Shown piece by piece: positions 1-9,314 of a stretch of DNA of 30,977 bases. Within the stretch, counting starts at the first letter, position 1. Each line of letters opens with the position of its first letter. Both the position numbers and the translations under genes were made by a program. Origin of the DNA: Asterionellopsis glacialis. Taxonomy: Eukaryota > Bacillariophyta > Plagiogrammaphyceae > Rhaphoneidales > Asterionellopsidaceae. Below the pieces are notes generated by a model. The model did not search any database. It had not been told where the DNA came from and saw only the letters and a program-made list of their open reading frames with translations. The DNA lies in NCBI GenBank assembly GCA_014885115.2, contig WKLE02002398.1:45205-76181 (forward strand), in the 5' to 3' direction.

Positions 1-79
1 TTGTTTGTTTGTTTGTTTGTTTGTTTGTTTGTTTGTTTGTTTGTTTGTTTGTTTGTTTGTTTGTTTGTTTGTTTGTTTG
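1..79. repeat. TTTG tetranucleotide microsatellite
   Basis: About twenty uninterrupted TTTG units run from the window edge to base 79. The array is cut by the edge, so its true length is unknown. It is a simple-sequence repeat with no coding content. Confidence 0.98.
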
Positions 80-102
80 ACGTACGTTCAAACTGGAATT
101 CA

Positions 103-247
103 TGACGTCAGAGGTGGGACTCGATAGACATTTTGAAGTTACTCCCGCTAGTTAGTTAGTAGAAGACAGTACTGTACCAGGTAGTTACCTTTACCAGATA
201 CTTACCTGGTAGTAGTGAAGAAGCTTACCTTTGTACAGTACCTGGTA
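103..247. promoter_or_regulatory. CRE palindrome plus cluster of three TACCWGGTA motifs upstream of the acyl-CoA dehydrogenase
   Basis: A perfect TGACGTCA octamer (CRE/bZIP-type site) lies at 103-110. The nine-mer TACCAGGTA occurs at 175-183 and its reverse complement TACCTGGTA at 203-211 and 239-247. Near-copies such as CCTGGTA are interspersed. The cluster sits about 300-450 bases upstream of the ATG of the acyl-CoA dehydrogenase. CRE elements are known bZIP targets in diatoms, for example in CO2-responsive promoters. The role of the TACCWGGTA motif is unknown to me, and the regulatory reading is inference from position and repetition. Confidence 0.4.
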
Positions 248-553
248 GTTTTATATTATGTTGATGGGTCGGTTCGTGCCTGGTAACAGATAAATGTAGG
301 ACCTAGGTACGTAGGACTATGACTAGTCGGCGCGTCTCAGCAAGCTGTCAGAAAGAGGGAAAAGAATTCTTCTCGTAGATGTATTTAGCCAGGTATCAAG
401 ACATCACAGTACCGTCGATGTCGACATCGTCGTGTCATCTAATAGAACAATTGTCAGGGTGGACGATACATTCGCCATCGCGAATAATACAGCTTCGTTC
501 AACACTGCTTTTTCCTTTCCTTGCGTTCTCCTATCGGCACAATATCTCTTTCG

Positions 554-2150
554 ATGCTGCGTCAAGGATTACTGTCAGCTTTCAAACATCGTCTTCCAGC
601 TCCTATTCTTGACATTCGACGTCGGGGGTTCGGACAGCATTTCTCGTCGTCTATTTCGCCACAGTCTCATGACAATTGCGACACTATGGCAGACTTATAT
701 TACCATCATGCCCCAGTGACAACATTCAACGAAGATGAAGAAATGATGCGCCATGCCGTTCGTTCGTGGGCCCAAGAAGAATTAAAACCTGTTGTACGAG
801 AAATGGACAGTGAATGTAAACTTCGTCCTGATATTGTACAGGGACTTTTTCACCAAGGTTTGATGGGAATGGAAATTCCAGAAGAATTTGGTGGATCTGG
901 AATGTCATTTACGTCTGCATGCTTGGCTGTCGAAGAATTAAGCCGAGTCGACCCCTCAGTCAGTATTTTGGTAGACATTCACAATACACTCACCATTAAT
1001 GCTGTGCGGTTTTGGGGCTCCGACGAGCTCCAGAAAGCATGGCTTCCAAGATTGGCAACCGACGCTGTGTCATCTTTTTGTTTGTCAGAAGCTGATTCTG
1101 GTAGTGATGCATTTGCCATGAAGACTAAGGCAACTCCATCATCTGATGGATCATATTACACACTAAACGGAACGAAAATGTGGATATCAAACGCAAAAGA
1201 AGCTGGCGTTTTTCTAGTTTTTGCGAATGTAGACCATTCTAAGGGATACAAGGGTATCACAGCTTTCATGGTTGATGCGGAGAGTGAAGGAATTACAATT
1301 GGATCTCCCGAGGACAAGTTAGGACTAAGAGCATCGTCTACATGCCCTGTGATATTTGAAGACGTCGAAGTGGACGCGTCTAATGTGCTTGGCCAAGTTG
1401 GCCAAGGTTACAAATACTGTATTAATATCCTCAACGAAGGGAGAATCGGAATTGGAGCTCAACAAATTGGGATTGCCAAAGGTTGTCTTGATGTTGTAAT
1501 GCCTTACCTCAGGGAACGGAAGCAATTTGGGAAACCGATTGGGGACTTTCAGGTAAAATGTGTAAACAATCTATTGCCGCCTCAGCCATTTGGAAAAAAA
1601 AACATGTTACTCAAATAGAATTTGCCATATTTCTTTTGCGATTAGGGGATGCAACACCAGTATGCACAAATTGCTACTGAGATTCACGCATCTGAAGTCA
1701 TGATGTACAATGCCTGCCGGCTCAAGGAAGCCGGAAAACCATTTATAAAGGAAGCAAGTATGGTGAAACTTTATTCGAGTCAAGTAGCTGAGAGGACTGC
1801 AAGCAAGTAAGTATGAATGCGATTTCAAGATGTATATTGTGACTTCCATTGTCTTATCGGATGATCTACCTGCGCCCCAAAATGACCTACCTTGATTTCA
1901 CGATTAAAAGGCTCTTTTTGGTCACATTTCTGATGTTAGTCTAACGATATGTACTGTATGTGTTTTTGCGCTATTTGTTTTGGCTGTGCTTACGAGCAGA
2001 AGCATCGAATGGCTCGGCGGTGTTGGCTTTACCAAGGACTTGCTCGCTGAAAAATTCTATCGAGATTGCAAAGTCGGCAGCATTTACGAGGGCACTTCAA
2101 ACATCCAACTGCAGACTATTGCCAAATTGCTTCAGACCGAATACGAATAA
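554..2150 (+). CDS. ACADSB: Short/branched-chain specific acyl-CoA dehydrogenase (three exons), probably mitochondrial
   Basis: The enzyme is an FAD-dependent dehydrogenase of 2-methylbutyryl-CoA and related short branched acyl-CoAs in isoleucine/valine breakdown; electrons pass to ETF. Exons are 554-1552, 1646-1806 and 2000-2150, giving 436 residues, close to human ACADSB (432). Introns are 93 and 193 nt; the second has a GTAAGT donor. The FAD-site signature [10 protein letters not shown] lies near residue 176. The C-terminal IYEGTSNIQ motif near residue 417 supplies the catalytic Glu. FGKPIGDFQ joins [15 protein letters not shown] exactly as in the family, which fixes the first splice. The N-terminus before residue ~45 is basic and Ser-rich, with no acidic residue until Asp-24, which suits a mitochondrial presequence. 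ATG 554 is the first ATG in this open frame; an upstream extension would need a TTG start. Ordinary short-chain acyl-CoA dehydrogenase is the alternative, but [10 protein letters not shown] and the exon 3 text favour ACADSB. Confidence 0.92.
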
Positions 2151-2273
2151 CACGATGGGGCTCAAATTCATGTACTTTTTGGGCGATAAGTTTCAACAAT
2201 AGAAAATAAAATTAGACAATCTATCATTAATTTATAACACGGTGATTTCCAATGAGGCAGACTCATTGCTGCT

Positions 2274-2768
2274 CTAAGCGGCCTTGGGACTAGCAAAATT
2301 AGAGAGGATCCTTTGTTGTAACCGTTCAAACCCTCTAGCAACTGCCTTCCTTCTAGATTGGTATTCTTTCAGCTTTTCCTCCGAGACATCCTCCCGAATA
2401 ACCTTCACAGCACGAGGTCTTGATGAATGCACGTTATCGTGATACTTTGGATTTGAAAGACAGGGCTTTGGAAATTCATTTGGATCAAGCCCAAAGAGCC
2501 ACGCCCTGAACTCTTCTTCATCGACATCACTATAGTAGGTCTGGTCAAGATTTGCTGCTTCTTTTTTAGCTTCGGCGTCGGCAACCAAGTCAATAGTAAG
2601 AGGATACGCGAATCTGACTCGTCTTCGGGGCCTCGAAAAGTCTTCCTGATTGCAACTCAATCTATAAGTTTTAGCTCCACTTGACATGAGTGCCTTGATT
2701 GGAAAACTGCTGTTACTTTCGAAATCTGGTCCTAACATGGTATTTTCAAGAATACTTTGATCTTGCAT
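2274..2768 (-). CDS. Small uncharacterised protein with an RVxF-type PP1-docking motif
   Basis: This is a single-exon ORF of 164 residues, convergent with the acyl-CoA dehydrogenase and 123 bases from its stop. I recognise no named domain. The central RRRVRFAYPLTIDLV segment (about residues 48-62) matches the K/R-x-V-x-F type of protein phosphatase 1 docking motif. It is followed by an acidic stretch with DQTYYSDVDEEEFRAW. A V-[RK]-F strand followed by a Tyr/Trp-Ser/acidic segment is a pattern I associate with a family common in diatoms. The C-terminal third is basic and probably helical. A truncated relative lies 3 kb away on the same strand (5679-6068); conservation between the two over the first ~70 residues supports this frame as coding. 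Start: ATG at 2768. PP1 binding is inference only. Confidence 0.65.
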   Translation of the reverse strand: MQDQSILENTMLGPDFESNSSFPIKALMSSGAKTYRLSCNQEDFSRPRRRVRFAYPLTIDLVADAEAKKEAANLDQTYYSDVDEEEFRAWLFGLDPNEFPKPCLSNPKYHDNVHSSRPRAVKVIREDVSEEKLKEYQSRRKAVARGFERLQQRILSNFASPKAA

Positions 2769-5678
2769 TATGCGTCTTTTTGTAGGCTCTGACGAACGTG
2801 ACTAGCGATGAAGTCGTGGTAAATTTATGGGTATGTCTCCTTGTTTTTGAAGTCACCAAAACTTGATGATTATTAGTGTCAATGATTACAACACTTGCTC
2901 CAGTTGACGAAATGTAACTGGTACTGAAGGTTCGTTGAGAGAAAACCGAACTCTCTCAAGTTGTGAAAAACAACTACCAGGTACTCTGCAATGCCTCTTG
3001 ACTGAAAATGCCTGTTCAAATAGACACTACTGTATTAATTATTATTCTGTTGGACCTATTCGGATTTTTTCAGAAAGAGAAGAAGATACATATTTATTAT
3101 GAATACTCCGTCTATCGGATGACTTTTTCTACATATATTCAAGTCACGATTGTATTGATGCGTTCTGGATAATTGGTAGATATCAATTACACACGGTGTC
3201 CTACTGAAAACAAATATATATATATGAACGGCTTGTGGATACAAATACTGTACTATCGTGAATGACGGAATATTCGCTTGGGCGGGGGGTTGGGGTATAG
3301 GTCCTTCAGTATTTTTTAAAATACAGAAAATATCGTGTCGAGAGTGGCAAAACTTCATGTACACTCCCCATCCTTTTCTCTCCTCAGATTTGATCCTCCA
3401 GGCTTTTCACTAAATTTTAAATCTTTTTTCTTTTTTTCTCCCAACACTTTGAGAATTACTGATTGTGGTGAATAATGCCCATGATCTATTTCTAAGCACT
3501 TTTTGTAGTCGATTTATGGTTTGAATTTCCTGATGAGCAACAACCTCTTATTTGTATACTGTAGTTTAGTGTCATTTTGAAAAACAATCCATTTCCTCAA
3601 CATTTGTACAGAATTTATAGCCCTAACTGAATTATTGCCCTCATGCAGAATTTTAGGCCTATTTGAAACTCGTTCTTTGTTGAGCTGTCTAAAAGCTACA
3701 AAATTTACTTGTTAGTCATAATTTTTACCAAGCTGTTAGAATTGTCACAATCATCAATCATGTAAATTATACAGTCCATACTCAAGACCAAGACCCATTG
3801 CCTATATCAAGCTTTACTAAGTCAGAGTTCTGTATAACAATTTTCAAGCTTTACAAATGGGATACTGCCTATATAACCCAAGATGTTATTTAAAAATGGT
3901 GTAGGAAAATTTTATTTTTTTACTTCTTACTAAAATATTTTTTATTTTTCAGTTTTTTTATTTTCTGGAATAATAATTGTCTATGACATAATCAACAATA
4001 AGATGACATCATGTACATGTAGCTTAAAATTGACATCTTTTTCAGGTAATTGTACCTACCTTTTTTCTTTATTTTGTATGTCATTTTTTTCTTAAGAATT
4101 GGGATATATGTAAGTTATCATGATGTTGCTGTGTGTTCTTCTTTTCCTTCCTATAAATCTATCTATGTTTCAGTGGTTCTTTACTTCTTAGACTGGGATC
4201 AATAAAATATTTTTAGTTTTCTTATTGGTCAAGTAATGTTCTGTTTCTTGAGACAGTGTTCATGTATCAAAATTGAATGGTTTTAAGTTTTTCATTCCTT
4301 GTCCCATGCTTGGTCTAGTGATTGTGTGAAGACATTAAAATTATGAATAGGGTTAGTTGGTGCCATGTTGTCCCGTTGAAATCTGATTATTTGAAGAGTC
4401 TGGTAAAAAATGCCTACGTACATGAAATAACATAGTGACAAAAGCATATTATGATTTCCGCCTTATCATTATATTTGACGAAGACCGAATAAAGCATACA
4501 GAAATGTTTAATAGATTTTTCTGATACCGTGCCGTATATGTGGTCCCAACTTGATCAGATAGTCCTACCTGGTGTGAAATACATACCCACAGTTGTTACT
4601 AAGGTAATATGATCTATTGTACATCGGACATACTTGGCGGTGAAGAACATCGCGGTTCTGGAACTTCAAGTAGACATTAAATGCGGTTCGGGAATGAAAA
4701 TTTCCGTTCTGGAACTTCAATTATGGTTTACGAGTAGGCTTAGTCAATGTTATTGGTAGGTCCTAGTGTTCGTTTTTTCACACACGGACATTTGCGATTC
4801 ACATTTCACAAGGCATTGATGGTTCCTCTGTACCAGGTACTACTCCAAATGACCGGCCAAGTACAATGTGCTGTATGTTAAATTAAAAATAAGTGCAAAA
4901 AATAATAACAAATGAATGTCAGATCAGGGGTACGGAAACACAAGGTTTCTGTCTTTACAATAGAAATATTCATTACCGTATCACTTTCTTATGATCTGCC
5001 TTTAAGTGCCTTGCTGGTATTGAGCTTCAGAAGTTTGTCTAGTCCACTGATGACGAAAATCGTTTTAGCCAAGGATAACAACACATGCATGGTCAAGTTA
5101 GTCTAGTTGCAGTCCTGGATGTTGGTTACATATGCTTCCTTTCTCGATAATGCTTTGTTGTTGGTAGCAATGCAGAGTTGCTGTTACCCAAGTCAGTAGA
5201 TTTGAGCAGGCGCTTCGGCGACTTTCAAAGTAGGACTAGAATTACTTGTTCGGACATAGTGCCGCTAATAACATTTTTAAAAAGGTTGTCCATCAGTGGA
5301 AAACTTTCAAAGAACTACAGTTGTCAACTTTTTTCATAATCAAATCTACAGTACGGATAGCAGCTTGTACGCAATTTAGCTCAGCTGGTTTTAAAAACAA
5401 TCAAGCATTAGGTTTTAGATTGAAAATAACACTATAATGTAGTAGTTTGCATGTTATCGATTCTATCAAGAAGTGCTTTCATGGAATTGCCAAAGATTTA
5501 AAAATATAAAGCACAAGATCCGTTTCCTTTGATACTGTCACTTAGAAAAAATCTCACATTATAACTTCCAATAGATTTGATACGCTTTGGCCAACCATTT
5601 TGAAGTTCTTTTCTTACGATACACCGAACTTCTTGAGGGTTATTTTGTTAGTTTGGCGAATTCAGTACAGTACACGCA
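2769..5678. other. Long AT-rich intergenic region without a convincing gene
   Basis: Only short ORFs of up to about 100 codons occur, with no recognisable domain and strongly AT-rich, low-complexity composition. One TACCAGGTA motif occurs at 2975-2983 and another at 4831-4839; a near match, TACCTGGTG, starts at 4566. A 15-base direct repeat, GTTCTGGAACTTCAA, is present twice about 55 bases apart (near 4655 and 4710). I found no tRNA, transposase or reverse transcriptase fragment. Confidence 0.6.
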
Positions 5679-6068
5679 CTATCTTTTATTGGCACAGGTG
5701 CAATTTGTTATTAAATTTGCACAACCTCTTTCGCGAAGTGCTTTGCAAGATGTTAAGGATAAGACGAACGGCCGTCCCACATGCTTGTTGACCTGCGTAT
5801 TGTCCTCTTTAGCCTTGGCTTCGGCAACTAGATCAACAGTCAGAGGCATTGCAAATCTCACTTTCTTTGGTCTGAACCTTGAGGATTCTTTGTTTCTCTT
5901 TTGGGACTGTAAACTTACAGCTTCCTTTGTCGCAGACATGAGAGCCTTCACAGGGAAGCTACTGTTATTTTCAAAATCGGGTTCTAACATTTTTCTACTG
6001 GAAGAGTCTTGAACGTTCTTCTCTTTAGAGTTTCGATTTCTTTTTATGTCACCGTACGAGGAAATCAA
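5679..6068 (-). pseudogene. Truncated paralogue of the RVxF-motif protein at 2274-2768
   Basis: The 129-residue ORF matches the 164-residue neighbour only in its middle. MLEPDFENNSSFPVKALMS corresponds to MLGPDFESNSSFPIKALMS, and KKVRFAMPLTVDLVAEAKAKE corresponds to RRVRFAYPLTIDLVADAEAKK. Similarity is also visible in the DNA from about 5810 to 5990. The position of the neighbour's initiator Met is Val here (NVQDSS versus MQDQS), so the reading now starts upstream or at the internal Met. Everything after the KAKE segment (below about 5805), including the acidic TYYSDVDEEEFRAW segment, is replaced by unrelated sequence. I searched the reverse complement down to about 5580 and did not find the missing part. 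It is most likely a decayed partial duplicate; a short functional variant keeping the RVxF motif cannot be excluded. Confidence 0.6.
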
Positions 6069-6110
6069 GATCTTGCTTCATCGATGAAGTTACAACTAGT
6101 TTATAACGAA

Positions 6111-6453
6111 AACTGAAGGAGGGAAACGAAAAGGCCCAATCAAGAAGTTCCCTATAAGGTGTCAAGTCAAAACCAACATTTATTTACACGAGCAGGCCCG
6201 ATTCAACTGCATTTTTCTCTGTCAGAAATAAAACAAAAGTGATGTAGCTACAGTCGTATTACATATGAGTTTTTTGCGCGTGCAGGCCCAATTTATGATG
6301 ATAAGTATTAATACAAAGAAATTCTGTTGGACGCTAAATGTTGGGCGGGCTTCTCCAATCATTGAATAGATAAAGCATTTCTTTCTACTCTTTGTTAATT
6401 GGTACAAACTCGATATGTATTCACATACGAGAACTAATAAAAACGGGAACGGC
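6111..6453. repeat. Tandem duplication, copy 1 (~345 bp)
   Basis: It begins with AACTGAAGGAGGGAAACG and ends with AAAAACGGGAACGGC. The same ~345 bases recur immediately downstream at 6459-6807 in the same orientation, with only about five bases between copies. Identity is roughly 95% by eye, with substitutions spread along the unit and a 3-base indel (CAGAAAT versus CAGTAGAAAT). No terminal inverted repeats or coding capacity were seen; the small reverse-strand ORF inside is not conserved as protein. Confidence 0.92.
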
Positions 6454-6458
6454 GGCGT

Positions 6459-6807
6459 AACTGAAAGGAGGGAAACGAAAAGGCCCAATCAAGAAGTTCC
6501 CTATAAGGTGTCATGTCAAAACCAACATTTATTTACACGAGCAGGCCCGATTCAACTGCATTTTTCTCTGTCAGTAGAAATAAAACAAAAGTGATGTAGC
6601 TACAGTCGTATTACATATGAGTTTTTTGCGCGTGCAGGCCCGCTTTATAAAGATAAGTATCAATACAAAGAAATTCTGTTGGACGCTGAATGTTGAGCGG
6701 GCGTCTCAATTCATTGAATAGAGATAGAGCATTTCCTTCTACTCTTTGTTAATTGGTACAAACTCGATATGTATTCACATACGAGAACTAATAAAAACGG
6801 GAACGGC
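6459..6807. repeat. Tandem duplication, copy 2 (~349 bp)
   Basis: This is the second unit of the direct tandem duplication. Differences from copy 1 cluster in its second half, for example around GCAGGCCCGCTTTATAAAG versus GCAGGCCCAATTTATGATG. The unit lies just upstream (on the reverse strand) of the truncated RVxF paralogue, so the locus shows two kinds of local duplication. Confidence 0.92.
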
Positions 6808-7819
6808 CTAAATATATTGCAGTAGTAGTGATAAAAAAATCACTTTTCTGAGAAATTGTCTGACGCAGTCGCATTCAAAATGAAACGAGTACAAGGCACA
6901 GTACGACGAATTGCATAACAATTGACCCAAACTGTGCTAATATCTATTAGCCCAGTTTGTAGCATGAAACGTAGAATCCTACATTACTCAATCCTCTAGT
7001 ATTACTTTTTAAAAGATAAAAGGAACAGTTGCCATGACTTCTACCTTGAACTGTTACTGTTACCCATGTTACAGGTGCCGAACAAGAATTTCTTCATCGT
7101 GCACTTATGGATGAAACAAAAAGTTACACATTGTAGGCTAAACATTCAGGTCTTAGTTTTTGTGAATTATGAGAATGATGTACATTTTTCCCAGGTAGTC
7201 ACGAGTACAATTTTCAGTCTGTATTTGGATAAAAGAGATATCAGGTATCAGGTAATTGAAACTTGATATGGCGAGCCTGGTGTAAAGAGACTTTGGTGCA
7301 ACCCTTGGAGTACTTGTTACTGTATTGTCCAAGATTGTTTCGAAATGTACGAGTTCCCGTACATGGTTCTCATAAAACAAAGCGAAAATAAGCAGGGTTC
7401 GAATCGACCCTACATTTATATGTCACATTCATCTCGAAATGGCATCAAGTGTGTCTGTGCCATTTGATTTTTTTTAGTGAGAGAAATGGACGAAAAGCTC
7501 TCTCATATGAATCTAATCAACAACGGTTTTGCATTTTTCCCCAACTTCATCCATTTTTTGACAACGAACAAAAACTATTATTAAACATAATTTTGAAAGC
7601 CCTTCTTTTTATCTTTAGTGGTTGCAAACATATGGACAATCGAAGTAGCATTGAAGTGGGATACTGCATTGCCGAATGTCTGTTGCTCAAAATGGACGAT
7701 ATTTAACGTCTTTCAATAGTACCATCCCTGAGTATTTTTTTTTTCTACAATCTGCAGTAAATTCCGTATCAGGATGTCAAAATAACTTCATTCCAACCCC
7801 AAGAATACTTCTTTCGCCC
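6808..7819. other. Intergenic region without a convincing gene
   Basis: ORFs here are below 90 codons with no recognisable domain. A hairpin AGGGT-TCGAATCG-ACCCT occurs near 7395; it resembles a tRNA T-arm, but no acceptor, D or anticodon arms accompany it. Nothing else was seen. Confidence 0.55.
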
Positions 7820-8591
7820 CTAAAGTTCCGTTGCCGCTTCATCTTCATCAGCAAGTTGTTCCATCGATTTAAAAAACTTCTTGACGAAATACCAGATTCC
7901 TACCAAAATCATGGGATTTTTGAGAAACGTCATTAATATTTGCATCAACACGTTGGGTGGTCCGCTACCACTAAATGTTGCTTCAGTTAATGGTACTGCC
8001 TCTTTTGTTTTCCAACTTTCAATCAATGCCTTCCTCTTTGTCGGATCACTTCCTGCATCCATAACTTCTGTGCGAGCATTATCTGTAATAAATTTTCCAT
8101 CCCCATCAAGAATTATAAGTGTGGGGATACCTGAAATCTGTAATTTTTGCGCCAATCCATTCTTGATAGCAGCAGTACCCTGTTCACAGGGGATTGCCAG
8201 CCAAGGCATTTTAGCATAATACTCTTCAAATGCTGGGATGGTTTTATCAGATGATACATATACGACTTCCAACTTTGCATCCTTAGAACATGCCTTGTAA
8301 AAATCGACAAGAATTGGACTAAATTGCTTACACGGAGGGCACCTATTATTTCCAAAAGAGAAAGAAAAATGTACGAAAACATTTAAAAACTGAAACGTTA
8401 GCAAGATCCTAATTTTCCCGTGCAAAAAGAAACCTGTCATGCAGATTTGGACAGAAAAGAGCGTACCAAGAAGCTGAAAAGTAGAGAGCAATCAAATCCT
8501 TATCTTTCAAGGCGGTTGAGGTTGCTTTTTTGTTCTTTTGGGACATTAGGGAAGATCCCACAAGACTTTCCATCAAAGTTGGCTCCGACAT
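7820..8591 (-). CDS. Nucleoredoxin/tryparedoxin-like thioredoxin-fold protein with C-terminal membrane helix (two exons)
   Basis: It is a thioredoxin-fold disulfide reductase. Exon 1 is 8591-8467 and exon 2 is 8342-7820; the 124-nt intron interrupts the Trp codon of the active site, and joining restores SASWCPPCKQFSPIL. The product is 215 residues. The CPPC active site is at residues 43-46, preceded by ALYFSASW and followed by LEVVYVSSDK, MPWLAIP and the cis-Pro region SGIPTLIILDGDGK. These are landmarks of the nucleoredoxin/tryparedoxin branch. A hydrophobic segment near residues 180-200 (PMILVGIWYFV) is followed by basic and then acidic residues, suggesting a tail anchor with the redox domain facing the cytosol. 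There is no N-terminal signal peptide. The gene is divergent from the TCAIM-like gene. Substrates are unknown. Confidence 0.88.
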
Positions 8592-8659
8592 TTTGGCTTT
8601 GGAAGTCTTTACAATTCTTGGTGAATTAATATTCGTTTCTGCTCACTACAAGTGTCAAT

Positions 8660-9142
8660 ATGATATTGATAGTTGCAATGTTGAAACGGGTTGTGATGTT
8701 GCGACAGGTTCAAATGTTCCCAAAGTGCCACCGACTTTCAGAATGCTGGACGAGCAGGGGCACACTCACACTCTACCTGGTAAAGGACCATGGTATACGA
8801 ATACGTGTAGGTTTTACAGACAGCGTAGCCCCCGTAATTCCCCCCGTACGAGCTCTACCGGACAAGTTTTTACAAGTTCCGGAATTTCCGGTAGAAGCGT
8901 TGACCGTTGGTTTTGCTCACAAATCTCTCAAAAAATATTATCTTCTGTTCATCACCCGGCACCACCGGCTCAAGAGAAAAGAGCACGAGAACATTAGACG
9001 GATAGCAAGGCGAACCACAAAAAGACGATACTTTGAGACTGCGTCTACCTCAATGATCCGTGAAAAAGGCATCCATCGAATGAAGAAAATTTATTATTCG
9101 AACTCGAGCATCTCCTCTAACCAACACATTGGGATGCAATAA
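8660..9142 (+). CDS. Doubtful basic ORF with a faint Tudor-like segment
   Basis: This open frame of 160 codons lies between two divergent genes. It begins near the start of the nucleoredoxin-like gene on the other strand and may be no gene at all. One stretch, around IRVGFTDSVAPVIPPVRALP and the following FLQVPEFPVEAL, has the spacing of the second half of a Tudor barrel (F-x-D-Y/S-G..V-x-P..R-x-L-P..F...P..A...L). The first barrel strands are absent from this frame; WYTN appears in a neighbouring frame just upstream. The C-terminal half is strongly basic. It could be a chance ORF, a decayed Tudor-domain gene, or the last exon of an unseen gene. Confidence 0.2.
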   Translation: MILIVAMLKRVVMLRQVQMFPKCHRLSECWTSRGTLTLYLVKDHGIRIRVGFTDSVAPVIPPVRALPDKFLQVPEFPVEALTVGFAHKSLKKYYLLFITRHHRLKRKEHENIRRIARRTTKRRYFETASTSMIREKGIHRMKKIYYSNSSISSNQHIGMQ

Positions 9143-9314
9143 ATTAACTAAAGCACTGCTCGAATCATCAAACAACCAACAGCAAAGGTAGCAACAACAC
9201 AGTGCAATGTTAAATGAATAATATCGAAAGAAAGAAAATCAAATTGGATCATTACACTGCGTCGATATAAATTTTGCTTGTATAGGATTAAAAAAACAAA
9301 GTTCCAATATTAGT

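Noticed and set aside
521..553. Upstream extension of the acyl-CoA dehydrogenase
   Set aside because: It would need a TTG start. The first ATG, at 554, already gives a complete presequence and the family's usual length.
3056..3364. 102-codon reverse-strand ORF
   Set aside because: It has low-complexity AT-rich composition with no motif, and there is no sign of conservation within the window.
6111..6807. LTR pair of a small retroelement
   Set aside because: The two direct copies are only about five bases apart, with no internal region, primer-binding site or TG...CA ends. A simple tandem duplication explains them.
7390..7415. tRNA-like T-arm (GGTTCGAATCG context)
   Set aside because: The TTCGAAT loop sits in an AGGGT/ACCCT hairpin, but the loop is 8 nt and no D arm, anticodon arm or acceptor stem can be drawn from the 80 bases upstream.
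8530..8997. 155-codon + strand ORF overlapping the nucleoredoxin first exon
   Set aside because: Its first part is antisense to a confident exon and the remainder has irregular Ser/Arg-rich composition.
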